This document shows positions 8,543-16,968 of a DNA stretch of 64,000 nt, one piece after another. The stretch is from Paenactinomyces guangxiensis. Its GTDB lineage: Bacteria; Bacillota; Bacilli; Thermoactinomycetales; Thermoactinomycetaceae. The notes beneath the pieces are model-generated. The model worked only from the letters and a program-made list of their open reading frames with translations. It searched no databases and had not been told where the DNA came from. The stretch is taken from the NCBI RefSeq assembly GCF_016055185.1, contig NZ_JAECVR010000008.1, forward strand, positions 1-64,000, given 5' to 3'. Within the stretch, counting starts at the first letter, position 1. Each line of letters starts with the position of its first letter. The position numbers and the translations under genes were made by a program.

Positions 8543-9030
8543 CGTGGAGGAGTCACTCCATCTACATTATAGCCGTACTGTTCCCAATATCCTAAATGTT
8601 GATAGTCAGTAAATTCGATGCGATGCAGCCACTTAGCTCCTTTATAACCGTACATGCGGGGAATGATCACTCGCAGCGGATACCCTTGCTGCGATGGTAA
8701 TTCTTTGCCGTACAGACCGTAAGCCAACAGCGTTTGTTCTTCAGATGCTTCGGAAAGGGTTAGACTTTCGGTGTATACACCGCCCAGGGAATAGAAGGTG
8801 ACATGAGATGTTTCCCGTTTTGGTTTCACTGTTTCGATCAATTCCCGGAGCCGAACCCCTGTCCAACGCACGTTTTTCACTCCCCAACCTTCTACACAAT
8901 GAAAATCAGAGATTTGTTCTACTTCTGTCAGCTTTTCCTTCAGATCGGCAAATGTCCACTGAACCGGGTGTTCAACTAATCCATCGACATTTGCCAATTC
9001 AAATTTGAAACACTGCTCCCAACCCCACAA
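8539..9030 (-). CDS. Molybdopterin-dependent oxidoreductase, sulfite oxidase fold
   Basis: A 163-residue domain with VDGLVEHPVQW, SDFHCVEGWGVKNVRWTGV (the Cys expected to bind molybdenum, about residue 45), SQQGYPLRVIIPRMYGYKGA and KWLHRIEFTD. The start is a TTG with a poor ribosome binding site and an in-frame TGA two codons upstream, so no Tat or Sec signal can be added in this frame. It is either a short cytoplasmic form or has lost its leader. It is coupled to the cytochrome b gene and heads a run that continues into the two-component genes. Confidence 0.82.
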   Translation of the reverse strand: MWGWEQCFKFELANVDGLVEHPVQWTFADLKEKLTEVEQISDFHCVEGWGVKNVRWTGVRLRELIETVKPKRETSHVTFYSLGGVYTESLTLSEASEEQTLLAYGLYGKELPSQQGYPLRVIIPRMYGYKGAKWLHRIEFTDYQHLGYWEQYGYNVDGVTPPR

Positions 9031-9050
9031 AATCTCTCATGAGGCAAACT

Positions 9051-9083
9051 AAAAGAGCTGGAGGTTTCCCTTCCAACTCTTTT
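9051..9083 (-). terminator. Hairpin upstream of the molybdoenzyme gene
   Basis: AAAAGAGCTGGA (9051-9062) pairs with TCCAACTCTTTT (9072-9083) with one mismatch. On the minus strand it lies between gerE and the molybdoenzyme and ends with only a short T run. It may be a second terminator behind gerE or a leader structure. Confidence 0.4.
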
Positions 9084-9194
9084 GGCAAGATCCGTAACAA
9101 ACTCCTCAAAACAATTCTAAAATGATGTAAACTGTACTTATCCCATAAGACCTCAAGAAAACATGTAGTTAACTTAACACCACAAAACAAAAAT

Positions 9195-9223
9195 CCCTGC
9201 CGGCTCCACATTACACGGCAGGG
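9195..9223 (-). terminator. gerE terminator
   Basis: CCCTGCCG (9195-9202) pairs with CGGCAGGG (9216-9223), and the minus strand continues with ATTTTTGTTTT. It lies 12 bases after the gerE stop. Confidence 0.85.
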
Positions 9224-9234
9224 TCACGTATACA

Positions 9235-9453
9235 CTATATTTTCAACTCACCCAAACGCACCAATTCAACGACGGCTTGCGACCTTCCTTTGACGTTGAG
9301 TTTCTGCATCACATTGGAAATATGATTACGGACCGTTTTTTCGCTGATAAATAACTGTTGGGCAATTTCTTTAGTAGTTTTGTCTTGAACCAGTAATTCA
9401 AACACTTCCCTCTCCCGGTTGGTCAACAAGGGTTTGCCTTTTTGGTTATTCAA
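9235..9453 (-). CDS. gerE: Spore-coat transcriptional regulator GerE
   Basis: A 72-residue protein consisting almost entirely of a LuxR-type helix-turn-helix. The stretches LLTNREREVFELLVQDKTTK, LFISEKTVRNHISNVMQKL and VKGRSQAVVELVRLGELK are nearly identical to B. subtilis GerE. GerE acts in the mother cell late in sporulation, switching coat genes on or off after sigma-K. The start is TTG behind an AAGGGTGG site. A sigma-K-type promoter precedes it and a clear terminator follows. In B. subtilis gerE directly follows sdhB; here about 17 kb of other genes lie between them. Confidence 0.96.
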   Translation of the reverse strand: MNNQKGKPLLTNREREVFELLVQDKTTKEIAQQLFISEKTVRNHISNVMQKLNVKGRSQAVVELVRLGELKI

Positions 9454-9512
9454 ATTGTGCCACCCTTCCTTGCTCGAGCACTTAGAACACGAGGGTCAGG
9501 GACCAGTCAAGT

Positions 9513-9540
9513 TATAGTATGAACGGGCTTCCGTCGTGGT
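9513..9540 (-). promoter_or_regulatory. Sigma-K-type promoter of gerE
   Basis: On the minus strand an ACC at the -35 position is followed after 16 bases by CATACTATA. This fits the sigma-K consensus (AC, 16-17 bases, CATAnnnTA). It ends about 60 bases before the gerE start. B. subtilis gerE is known to be sigma-K dependent. Confidence 0.75.
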
Positions 9541-9750
9541 GAAATATAAGAGGAAAAATAGGCTTCATTTTCGATGGATTTTTCAGTCCTTCTCCACTAT
9601 GCTTTCACATCCTATGCAGAGGGAAGGTGTTAGGTTCCATAAGGTTTTATTACGCTAGGATGCGGCAACTCCCCGTGGAAAAGACACCAGACCCGTTAAC
9701 TGTAAAGAAGGGCGGCAGATTCCAAAAGACTCCATATACAAGTTTTTTTA

Positions 9751-10950
9751 TTATCCCGCCGGAATCCGGATCAATTCTTCGCTGGCAAAGGTAATGGGCT
9801 CCAAACCATTTTCCGTTACCAGATAGGTATTTTCAATTCCCACAACGCCACGGCCCGGGAAGGTGAATTTTGGCTCAATCGCGATGACCATTCCTGTCTC
9901 AAGCGGCTGGTCAAAAGCTGTGGCCAGGACAGGCAGCTCATCAAATTCCAGCCCGACACCATGCCCCAGAAACTTGGCCCGGTCTTGGCCGTAACCCATA
10001 AAGTGTTCGGTTAAGCCAGCCTCTTCCACCATTTCAAGCGCTCTGGCATACAAAAATTTCCAGGGGACTCCCGGTTTTCCCATTGTCTCTGCTTCTTTTA
10101 GGATTTTTCTCGTCAGCTCATAGGCACTTTCCAGCTCTTGATCCAGTTCCCCGATCACGGCAATGCGTGTTTGATCAACGATATATCCCTCATTTACCAT
10201 ACTAATATCTACCAAAATCGGCTCCCCGGCAGCAATCGTTTCATGGCTTGCCCCTTGCGGACTGGCGGTTGTAAGGCCCAGTCCTCCTGCGGGGCCGTCA
10301 AAATAAGTAGGTGTGGCTGCCGCGGACCCTGATGCTACAACTCCCAATGAGAGTTCCTGATTATAGCCGCGCATGCGATATATACCCGGATTCCCATGTA
10401 AATGAAGTTTATATTCAATTTTTGCCGCCAATTCTGCCTCACTCATCCCGGGGCGAATGATTTCCGGCAACAAGGCAACAATCTCATTCACCCGTGATGC
10501 AGCGACCCGCAATTGTTCCAGTTCATAGTCTGATTTTACCGCCCGCTGCAGGCGAAGCGGGAAAGAGATATCCACAGGCTCCCCGTCCGGAAACATGCTT
10601 AAGTAACGAATTGCCAAACCATATGGGAGTACATCCATCTCAATGCCTATTTTTTTGACCTGCCCAAATCGGGACTGAATCTTTTTGCCCAGTTCTTTTA
10701 TTCTGCCCATCGCCTCGACAGGAACAGAAGCTTCCACCTCTGCTCTGGAAACACTTTTTTTCACATAAAACCGGGGCTGTCCGGATGCCGGAACAAACAG
10801 CACTCCATTTTGCATGCTGCCGGTCAAATAATAGATATCTACGTTTTGTGTGATAAGTGCTCCGTCCAATTCAAACTGCTGCAGTGTTTTTTGAAATTTG
10901 TTGATTCTGTTTTCCACTTCAGTTGCTGGCACTTTTGGCAGTTGATGCAT
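9751..10950 (-). CDS. M24-family metallopeptidase (Xaa-Pro dipeptidase-like)
   Basis: A 399-residue protein with an N-terminal creatinase-like domain (residues 1-150) and a C-terminal pita-bread domain. Metal ligands can be placed: D in LVDISM, D in YIVDQTR, H in FLGHGVGLE, E in AIEPKF and E in GIENTYLV. It probably removes residues ahead of proline or hydrolyses Xaa-Pro dipeptides in the cytoplasm, but M24 homologues also include creatinase-type enzymes, so the substrate is open. It is divergently transcribed from the phosphatase-superfamily gene at 11107. Confidence 0.88.
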   Translation of the reverse strand: MHQLPKVPATEVENRINKFQKTLQQFELDGALITQNVDIYYLTGSMQNGVLFVPASGQPRFYVKKSVSRAEVEASVPVEAMGRIKELGKKIQSRFGQVKKIGIEMDVLPYGLAIRYLSMFPDGEPVDISFPLRLQRAVKSDYELEQLRVAASRVNEIVALLPEIIRPGMSEAELAAKIEYKLHLHGNPGIYRMRGYNQELSLGVVASGSAAATPTYFDGPAGGLGLTTASPQGASHETIAAGEPILVDISMVNEGYIVDQTRIAVIGELDQELESAYELTRKILKEAETMGKPGVPWKFLYARALEMVEEAGLTEHFMGYGQDRAKFLGHGVGLEFDELPVLATAFDQPLETGMVIAIEPKFTFPGRGVVGIENTYLVTENGLEPITFASEELIRIPAG

Positions 10951-11106
10951 GAGGCATTCATTCCTTTCTGTAGTCGAAGAATCCCGTTCCCCTCTGTTTT
11001 CTCGACAGAAGGGTTGAAATCCTTTTCTTCCTGCACCTCCTCTTTAGTATAAATAAAAAACCTCTGTGCAATGATAGAATTAGCACATGAAAAGAGGATG
11101 GAACGG

Positions 11107-12693
11107 ATGCAACCCAAGATGATGTTTGCCATTATTGCTCTCATTGTAATCGGAATCTTTGTAGCTCAAACTTTTAAGCCCGACAAAGCAGAGGTTAAAC
11201 CGTTAACCATTTCACCAGCCTCCCCCCGGCCGGTAATGATGATTGTGATCGATTCCTTGATGGATGCCCCTTTACAGAAAGCCATTAAAGACGGCCATAC
11301 CCCGGCGATGAAGTTTCTTACACAAAACGGATATTACTATCCGCGAGTGGTTTCCGGATTCCCAACAATGTCTGTCTCAATTGACAGTACCCTGTTAACC
11401 GGAACTTTGCCCAATCAGCACAAGATCTTTGGATTATCTTACTTTCACCCCGAGCAAAACCGGCTGGTTAACTTTGGTACCGGTCTGCGCGAAGCCTTTG
11501 CTGTCGGTTTAAAGACGGTGGTTAAAGACGGCATGCAAAACCTGAATCAACAATTTTTAAGCAAAGACGTACAAACCATTCATGAAGCTGTAGATAGACC
11601 AACCGCTTCCGTCAATGCGATGATTTACCGTGGAAAGAAAAAACATATCCTTAAATCTCCCTGGCTTCCAGTGGCAGCCGGTGTGATTCCGGATCAAGTG
11701 GAAACGATTGGGCCAGATCTTTTTTCATTTGGCACCTTTTCTAAAATTGATCCGAACAGCGGGCATGATCAACCCTGGTTCCGCTATGGAATCAATGACA
11801 CATTTGCCAGAATGGAGATTGTCTCCTTAATTAAACAGAACCGGCTTCCTCTGTTCACGATTGCTTATTTTCCCAAAAACGATGATGTTGTCCATAAAAA
11901 AGGAGCTTCCGCAACTGCGGGGATTAGAAAGGCAGATAAAGAGCTGCAGGCTATATTGGATGCTTTCCCCTCCTGGGAAGAAGCGATTCAACATGTCACC
12001 TTTATCATCCTGGGTGACAGCGGTCAGGCAGATCTGGTCAAAGACCGGCAGCAAGCTTATATTGACCTGAGAAAAGTATTAAACAAATATTCGATTATGC
12101 CTTTAAAACGAAAAAAGCCCTTGCCTCAAGACCAAATCGTGCTCTGTGTCAATGAGCGAATGGCTTATATTTATCCTATGGATGAACGGCTTTCAATCAG
12201 GGAAATGGTTGACCAGCTGCGCCGTGAACACCGGTTGGACATTATTGCCTGGAAAGAAAACGGATCAATCCAAGTGGTAAGCGGGAAAAGAAAAGGAAAA
12301 CTGGAATTCCGTCCCGGTGGTGACAAGGCTGATCCCTATGAACAATCCTGGAAACTAAACGGCGATTTGTCCATTCTCGACCTTACTGTAAGGGATGAGA
12401 AGCGAATTCAATATGGAATGTACCCCGATGTTTTAGCCCGTTTATCCGGAGTGATGGATACAGCCAAACGGGTCATCGTGGTCACCTGCGAACCAGGTTA
12501 CGAGATGGTGGGTGAAAGTTCCCCCACACATAAAGGGGCTTCACACGGCTCCTTGCATCAGGCCGATTCTTTGGTCCCCATGATCGTTTCCGGTACGGAA
12601 AGCCGACCGGAGCATTTACGCCTGATTGACTTTAAAAATTGGATTCTGCAACTGCTCTCTCCGGATCACAAAGAAGTACATACGCATCACTGA
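11107..12693 (+). CDS. Membrane-anchored alkaline-phosphatase-superfamily protein
   Basis: About 529 residues. An N-terminal membrane helix (FAIIALIVIGIFVAQTF, about residues 6-22) is followed by an alkaline phosphatase/nucleotide pyrophosphatase fold. Metal and nucleophile elements visible are MIVIDSLMD, HTPAMKFL, SGFPTMSVSIDSTLLTG (probable Thr nucleophile), a HDQPW stretch and ILGDSGQAD. The C-terminal HKGASHGSLHQADSLVP resembles the last metal-binding segment. It likely acts outside the membrane on a phosphodiester or phosphonate. I chose ATG 11107 because an AAAAGAGG site sits just upstream; in-frame ATGs at 11098 and 11071 are possible, but the latter overlaps a plausible -10 box. Confidence 0.82.
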   Translation: MQPKMMFAIIALIVIGIFVAQTFKPDKAEVKPLTISPASPRPVMMIVIDSLMDAPLQKAIKDGHTPAMKFLTQNGYYYPRVVSGFPTMSVSIDSTLLTGTLPNQHKIFGLSYFHPEQNRLVNFGTGLREAFAVGLKTVVKDGMQNLNQQFLSKDVQTIHEAVDRPTASVNAMIYRGKKKHILKSPWLPVAAGVIPDQVETIGPDLFSFGTFSKIDPNSGHDQPWFRYGINDTFARMEIVSLIKQNRLPLFTIAYFPKNDDVVHKKGASATAGIRKADKELQAILDAFPSWEEAIQHVTFIILGDSGQADLVKDRQQAYIDLRKVLNKYSIMPLKRKKPLPQDQIVLCVNERMAYIYPMDERLSIREMVDQLRREHRLDIIAWKENGSIQVVSGKRKGKLEFRPGGDKADPYEQSWKLNGDLSILDLTVRDEKRIQYGMYPDVLARLSGVMDTAKRVIVVTCEPGYEMVGESSPTHKGASHGSLHQADSLVPMIVSGTESRPEHLRLIDFKNWILQLLSPDHKEVHTHH

Positions 12694-13050
12694 ATCGCCA
12701 GCTGTACCTTCTTTTTCCGTGAATGTGTGTACCAGGGTAAGGCAGAATACTGTCTCGCTCCCGATCGGCGCCCTGCAAGTAAGTAAAAGCGGCCGCTCCA
12801 AAAACTGCACAAGGGGCGTCAGGCATTCGGCAAGGAAGCCAGTACAAGGAAGAGTTGCCTCGCTTTATCCCTTGTTCCGTTTTTTCCGCTGGGTGGGTCG
12901 CCAAAAGGGTGGCTCCCCGGATTTTTGTTTCACGGCATGATTCAAACTTTCTTCCCGGGTTGTGTGGTATGTTTCTATATCAAATTTGGAATGGGCCAAG
13001 CTGAAATCGTCATACAAGTGAATTAAAAAATGCCGAAACGAGGAAAGCCT
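12694..13050. other. No recognisable gene, GC-richer stretch
   Basis: No supported coding sequence was found. A 90-codon minus-strand reading frame crosses into the 3' end of the preceding gene and has no ribosome binding site. An AGGGTGG motif near 12904 is reminiscent of a T-box, but the rest of that element is absent. Confidence 0.4.
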
Positions 13051-13809
13051 ATGAAAGTCTTAGCGACGAGTAAGAAGCCTTCTGACACGAAAAGCAAACG
13101 CCTTAAATATGTTTCTCTGGAAAGAAGCTGGCCGGTACTCAACCCTGTCTTGCTCGGATTTATGGAACTGAAGCAGGATAACTATTTTCCATTTATCCCT
13201 AAAGAACAAATTCCTTTCTATATAGAAAAAGCGATCCAATTTGGACAGGATGCTGCACAAAGATATGCCAATGATTTCAGTTTGAAAGAGTTTATCAATA
13301 TACTTCTCAAACAGGGCGTGCGTGTAAACTTTGTAAACACACACCCTTCGGACCAATGGATTCGTGCTCAATATCTGGAAAAAAAATCGACCATAGAAAT
13401 ATATCGGCCCTCACTTGTACAAATCAAAAGCTTCTTTCAGGAGATTGACGAGTCTGTTGATGAAAAGGATATTATTGTCCTCCATCTGTATCATGAATGG
13501 TTTCACCATCTGGAAGAAAAAAAATTCGGCCGCACAGACCGCTCGCTCCCCAAAACAAGGATTAAAAAATGGGGACCTTTCGTCTACAAAAGAGGAATTC
13601 GCCGTACAAGAGAAATTGCCGCCCATGCATTCACACAGGCTGCGATGAACATCAATTGGTCACCGCTGCTCCTGGACTACCTGTTGCTCTTTACCCGGCA
13701 GGGGTGGACCAAAACGCAAATCCGTGAACACTTTCAACAGATTAAAAATCAATATGAACAGCTGACAGAACCAGAATTTGCTGAAGATGATGAACAGGCA
13801 AATCCTTAA
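13051..13809 (+). CDS. Uncharacterised protein with HExxH motif (putative metallopeptidase)
   Basis: A 252-residue protein. VLHLYHEWFHHLEE contains an HExxH motif at about residues 148-152. About 45 residues later, RRTREIAAHAF supplies a glutamate in the spacing used by gluzincin-type zinc peptidases as third ligand. The N-terminus is basic with no signal peptide, and the C-terminus is acidic. I do not recognise the wider family, and activity is inferred only from the motif. The start at 13051 has a GAGGAAAG site; an in-frame ATG at 13030 has none. Confidence 0.7.
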   Translation: MKVLATSKKPSDTKSKRLKYVSLERSWPVLNPVLLGFMELKQDNYFPFIPKEQIPFYIEKAIQFGQDAAQRYANDFSLKEFINILLKQGVRVNFVNTHPSDQWIRAQYLEKKSTIEIYRPSLVQIKSFFQEIDESVDEKDIIVLHLYHEWFHHLEEKKFGRTDRSLPKTRIKKWGPFVYKRGIRRTREIAAHAFTQAAMNINWSPLLLDYLLLFTRQGWTKTQIREHFQQIKNQYEQLTEPEFAEDDEQANP

Positions 13810-14020
13810 CCGATTTGCCTGCTTCTATTTATGTGTCCAATGTCAGGCGCAGTCTGTCGGTGCTTTTTTCTCCTGCCCGGACAATATTTGGTTACAAGTT
13901 ATTTGCTCTCGTTCTCAGTCAGTTTTGAGTATTTTAATCCGCGGTGTTTCATAATTACTTTTCTCAACAGAACATGACATTGAGCACCTTTGGGAAATAT
14001 AACAGATGGAGGTGTCTTTG

Positions 14021-14287
14021 ATGTCATTTCCTTATCTGTGCCCCGCCTGCGGAACCAACCGAAGCCGTTTTAACATCATTGAGCAGGTGGTACAATCAGT
14101 TAAAAAAGATGCCAAAACTGGCGAAATTATAGGACGTGTTGACCCTTCGGACCCGTTCCAGCATCCGTACCGCGGTGAAAAATATCGGGTGCAATGCGGA
14201 GTCTGTGGCATCGTTGAGTCCGAAGAGCGGTTCATCCTTAATGCCAAACGAAATCATTTAAAAGCGGACGTCTTTCCCAACATCTAG
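14021..14287 (+). CDS. Small putative zinc-ribbon protein
   Basis: An 88-residue protein with CPACG at residues 6-10 and CGVCG at about residues 60-64, a spacing that fits a treble-clef or zinc-ribbon fold. Between them lies a charged stretch with PYRGEKYRVQ. The ribosome binding site GGAGGT overlaps an earlier ATG at 14006, so ATG 14021 is the start. It is monocistronic with a clean terminator. The function is unknown. Confidence 0.72.
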   Translation: MSFPYLCPACGTNRSRFNIIEQVVQSVKKDAKTGEIIGRVDPSDPFQHPYRGEKYRVQCGVCGIVESEERFILNAKRNHLKADVFPNI

Positions 14288-14294
14288 TTATCCG

Positions 14295-14324
14295 ACGCCT
14301 TACTTCCAAAAGTAAGGCGTATTT
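14295..14324 (+). terminator. Rho-independent terminator
   Basis: ACGCCTTACTT (14295-14305) pairs perfectly with AAGTAAGGCGT (14310-14320), followed by ATTTATTT, directly behind the zinc-ribbon gene. Confidence 0.85.
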
Positions 14325-14489
14325 ATTTGGATATACACAAAATCCGGGATAACTATTTTCATATTTTACAACTTCTTAACTTCCCTGTTGCAACGCCGGG
14401 CTAAGCTCATATTTGGGTCCCAGAGTGATTGCTTCAATCTTCAAAGTAGATTACCATTTTACAAAATACGATAAAAAGGTGGAGAGAAC

Positions 14490-15095
14490 ATGCAAATTAC
14501 ACCCGTTGAACTAAAAGGGAACCGGGTTCGTCTGATTCCGTTGGAACCGTATCACACAGAAGCCCTCTTCAGGGCCGGGAACCATCCTGAGATATGGACC
14601 TATATGACAAGTCCGATGAACAATCCGGAAGATATGGAAAAAATCATTACTCATGCGTTGGCTCAAAAGGAAAAGGGATTGGAACTGCCCTTTGTGGTTA
14701 TTGATCAAGAAAGTGATGAAGTGATTGGAAGCACCAGATTTCTTAACGTCTCCCGGCAAAACCGCAGTCTGGAAATCGGCTCCACCTGGTACACTCCCAG
14801 GGTTTGGCGTTCCCCCGTCAACACAGAGTGCAAATACCTTTTACTGCGGCATAGCTTTGAGAAATTGCATGCCCTTCGCGTACAAATCAAAACAGACTCC
14901 CGCAATCTCCGTGCGCAAAAAGCAATCGAGAGATTGGGGGCTGTCAAAGAAGGGACCCTGCGAAACGAACGAATATTGTATAATGGATATATCAGGGACG
15001 CCGTCTATTACTCCATCATTGACGAGGAGTGGCCGGCGATCAAAAGGAAATTAGAAAGTTTTCTATCACAAAGCGGCGAGGTTCCTGAGCGATGA
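14490..15095 (+). CDS. GNAT-family N-acetyltransferase (RimJ/RimL type)
   Basis: A 201-residue protein with the RimJ/RimL layout: VELKGNRVRLIPLEPYHTEA at the N-terminus, DEVIGSTRFLNVS (strand beta4), the acetyl-CoA region near WYTPRVWRS, and DSRNLRAQKAIERLGAVKEG at the C-terminus. It would transfer an acetyl group from acetyl-CoA to an amine, perhaps a protein N-terminus. The substrate cannot be read from the sequence. A GGTGGAGAG site precedes the ATG. It is followed by fumarase in the same direction after a 99-base gap. Confidence 0.88.
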   Translation: MQITPVELKGNRVRLIPLEPYHTEALFRAGNHPEIWTYMTSPMNNPEDMEKIITHALAQKEKGLELPFVVIDQESDEVIGSTRFLNVSRQNRSLEIGSTWYTPRVWRSPVNTECKYLLLRHSFEKLHALRVQIKTDSRNLRAQKAIERLGAVKEGTLRNERILYNGYIRDAVYYSIIDEEWPAIKRKLESFLSQSGEVPER

Positions 15096-15194
15096 CGGAT
15101 GAAATATTGTTCAGCAGCCGCGGCCCTTGCTTAAGTAATTATAATGGTAAAAAGAATCATTGTTTTATAATCCGTACACAAAGAGGGGTTTCAT

Positions 15195-16736
15195 ATGAAG
15201 GCATTTAAAGATTCCATATTACAACTGATCACTGAAACATCAACCAACTTACCTCCTGACGTACGCCAGGCGATCCGCACCGCGAAGGAAAAAGAAGATG
15301 CGGGCACTCGTGCCGCCCTGGCATTGACGACAATTTCCCGCAATATTGACATGGCAGAGGAAAACGTCTCCCCCATCTGTCAGGATACCGGAATGCTTAC
15401 TTTTAAAATATATGTGCCTGTCGGAGTCAACCAGATTGAGATGACCGCCGCCATTAAAGAAGCAGTGGCAGAAGCTACCAGGCTGGGGAAACTGCGTCCA
15501 AACTCCGTAGATTCATTGACCGGAGAAAACAGCGGGGATAATCTGGGTGAAGGAACTCCGGTTATCCACTATGAACAATGGGAGAAAGAAAAGATCGAAG
15601 TGCGCCTCATTCTGAAAGGCGGCGGATGTGAAAACAAAAACATTCAGTACAGCCTCCCCTGCGAACTGGAAGGGCTTGGACGCGCCGGACGGGATCTGGA
15701 CGGGATTCGCAAATGTATCATGCACAGCGTTTATCAAGCGCAGGGACAGGGATGCAGTGCAGGATTTATCGGTGTCGGAATCGGAGGTGACCGTACAACC
15801 GGCTATGAACTGGCGAAAAAGCAATTGTTCCGCAAAGTGACTGATACCAATCCTAATCCGGATCTGGCGAAACTGGAAGAATACGTGATGGAAAAAGCGA
15901 ACACCTTAAGTATCGGCACGATGGGCTTCGGGGGAAACACGACTCTCCTGGGCTGCAAAATCGGAGCAATCAACCGAATTCCGGCCAGCTTTTTTGTCTC
16001 AGTTGCCTATAATTGCTGGGCTTTTCGGCGTCAAGGAGTTTCCATTGATCCCCGGACCGGAGAGATTGTTGACTGGCTCTACAAAGAAGAAACTCCTGCC
16101 GGTGTTCAACAAACAGAGGAAAAAATTTCCGTAGCAAAGCACCCCGAAGGCTCACGGCAAATCGAGTTGACCACACCGATCACTGAAGAGCAAATTCGTG
16201 AGCTGAAAGTGGGAGACGTTGTTATCCTAAACGGTTACATCCACACCGGCCGTGACGCCCTGCACAAATACCTGATGGATCACGATGCACCTGTTAACCT
16301 TGAGGGAGGTGTCATCTACCACTGTGGTCCTGTCATGCTGCGGGATCAAAACGGAAACTGGGAAGTAAAGGCGGCAGGCCCAACCACCAGCATCCGTGAA
16401 GAGCCCTATCAAGCTGACATTATCAAGAAATTTGGGATCCGTGCCGTGATCGGGAAAGGCGGCATGGGTCAAAAAACACTGCAAGGCTTAAAGGAACACG
16501 GAGCTGTCTATCTTAACGCCATCGGCGGGGCCGCCCAATACTACGCAGACTGCATCACCAAAGTAGAGGGTGTTGACTTGATAGAATTTGGTATTCCTGA
16601 AGCGATGTGGCACTTGCATGTAAAAGGATTTGCCGCCATTGTCACCATGGATTCGCATGGTAACAGCCTTCATGAAGATGTGGAGAAATCATCGCTGGAA
16701 AAACTGGCTGAATTACAAGAGCCGGTTTTTAAATAA
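15195..16736 (+). CDS. fumA: Class I (iron-sulfur) fumarate hydratase
   Basis: A 513-residue single-chain class I fumarase, with the alpha domain (residues 1-285) fused to the beta domain (330-510). Cysteines for the [4Fe-4S] cluster appear in SPICQDTGM, GGGCENKN and GQGCSAGFIGVGIGGDR. The beta domain has GDVVILNGYIHTGRDA and GKGGMG. It interconverts fumarate and malate in the TCA cycle, downstream of the succinate dehydrogenase encoded at 26742-30022. It is preceded by AGAGGGG and followed by a strong terminator. Confidence 0.93.
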   Translation: MKAFKDSILQLITETSTNLPPDVRQAIRTAKEKEDAGTRAALALTTISRNIDMAEENVSPICQDTGMLTFKIYVPVGVNQIEMTAAIKEAVAEATRLGKLRPNSVDSLTGENSGDNLGEGTPVIHYEQWEKEKIEVRLILKGGGCENKNIQYSLPCELEGLGRAGRDLDGIRKCIMHSVYQAQGQGCSAGFIGVGIGGDRTTGYELAKKQLFRKVTDTNPNPDLAKLEEYVMEKANTLSIGTMGFGGNTTLLGCKIGAINRIPASFFVSVAYNCWAFRRQGVSIDPRTGEIVDWLYKEETPAGVQQTEEKISVAKHPEGSRQIELTTPITEEQIRELKVGDVVILNGYIHTGRDALHKYLMDHDAPVNLEGGVIYHCGPVMLRDQNGNWEVKAAGPTTSIREEPYQADIIKKFGIRAVIGKGGMGQKTLQGLKEHGAVYLNAIGGAAQYYADCITKVEGVDLIEFGIPEAMWHLHVKGFAAIVTMDSHGNSLHEDVEKSSLEKLAELQEPVFK

Positions 16737-16750
16737 CGATAAACGGGGAT

Positions 16751-16789
16751 AAAAGTAGGGAACCATTTCACTAATTCCCTACTTTTTTA
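16751..16789 (+). terminator. Fumarase terminator
   Basis: AAAAGTAGGGAA (16751-16762) pairs with TTCCCTACTTTTTT (16775-16788), giving the T run on the plus strand. Confidence 0.85.
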
Positions 16790-16968
16790 CTGTTCACAGG
16801 AGCACAAAGAAACGATAAAATAAAATTTGGTATATCCCGTTGATAAGCTTCAGACGCCTGCTCATGCCCCATCGACCACCATAACTTTTCCTTTGTCATC
16901 AAATCTTCAAAACATACGTTTGAAACTTATCGGGAATCTTTCGCGTCTTTACTAAAAAGGGGGTTTCA

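Noticed and set aside
12632..12904. 90-codon minus-strand frame downstream of the phosphatase-superfamily gene
   Set aside because: It overlaps the 3' end of a well-supported gene, has no ribosome binding site and no recognisable family.
12860..12925. T-box-like AGGGTGG motif near 12904
   Set aside because: Two of the fixed bases of the motif differ, no specifier stem or terminator was found, and no amino-acid-related gene follows.
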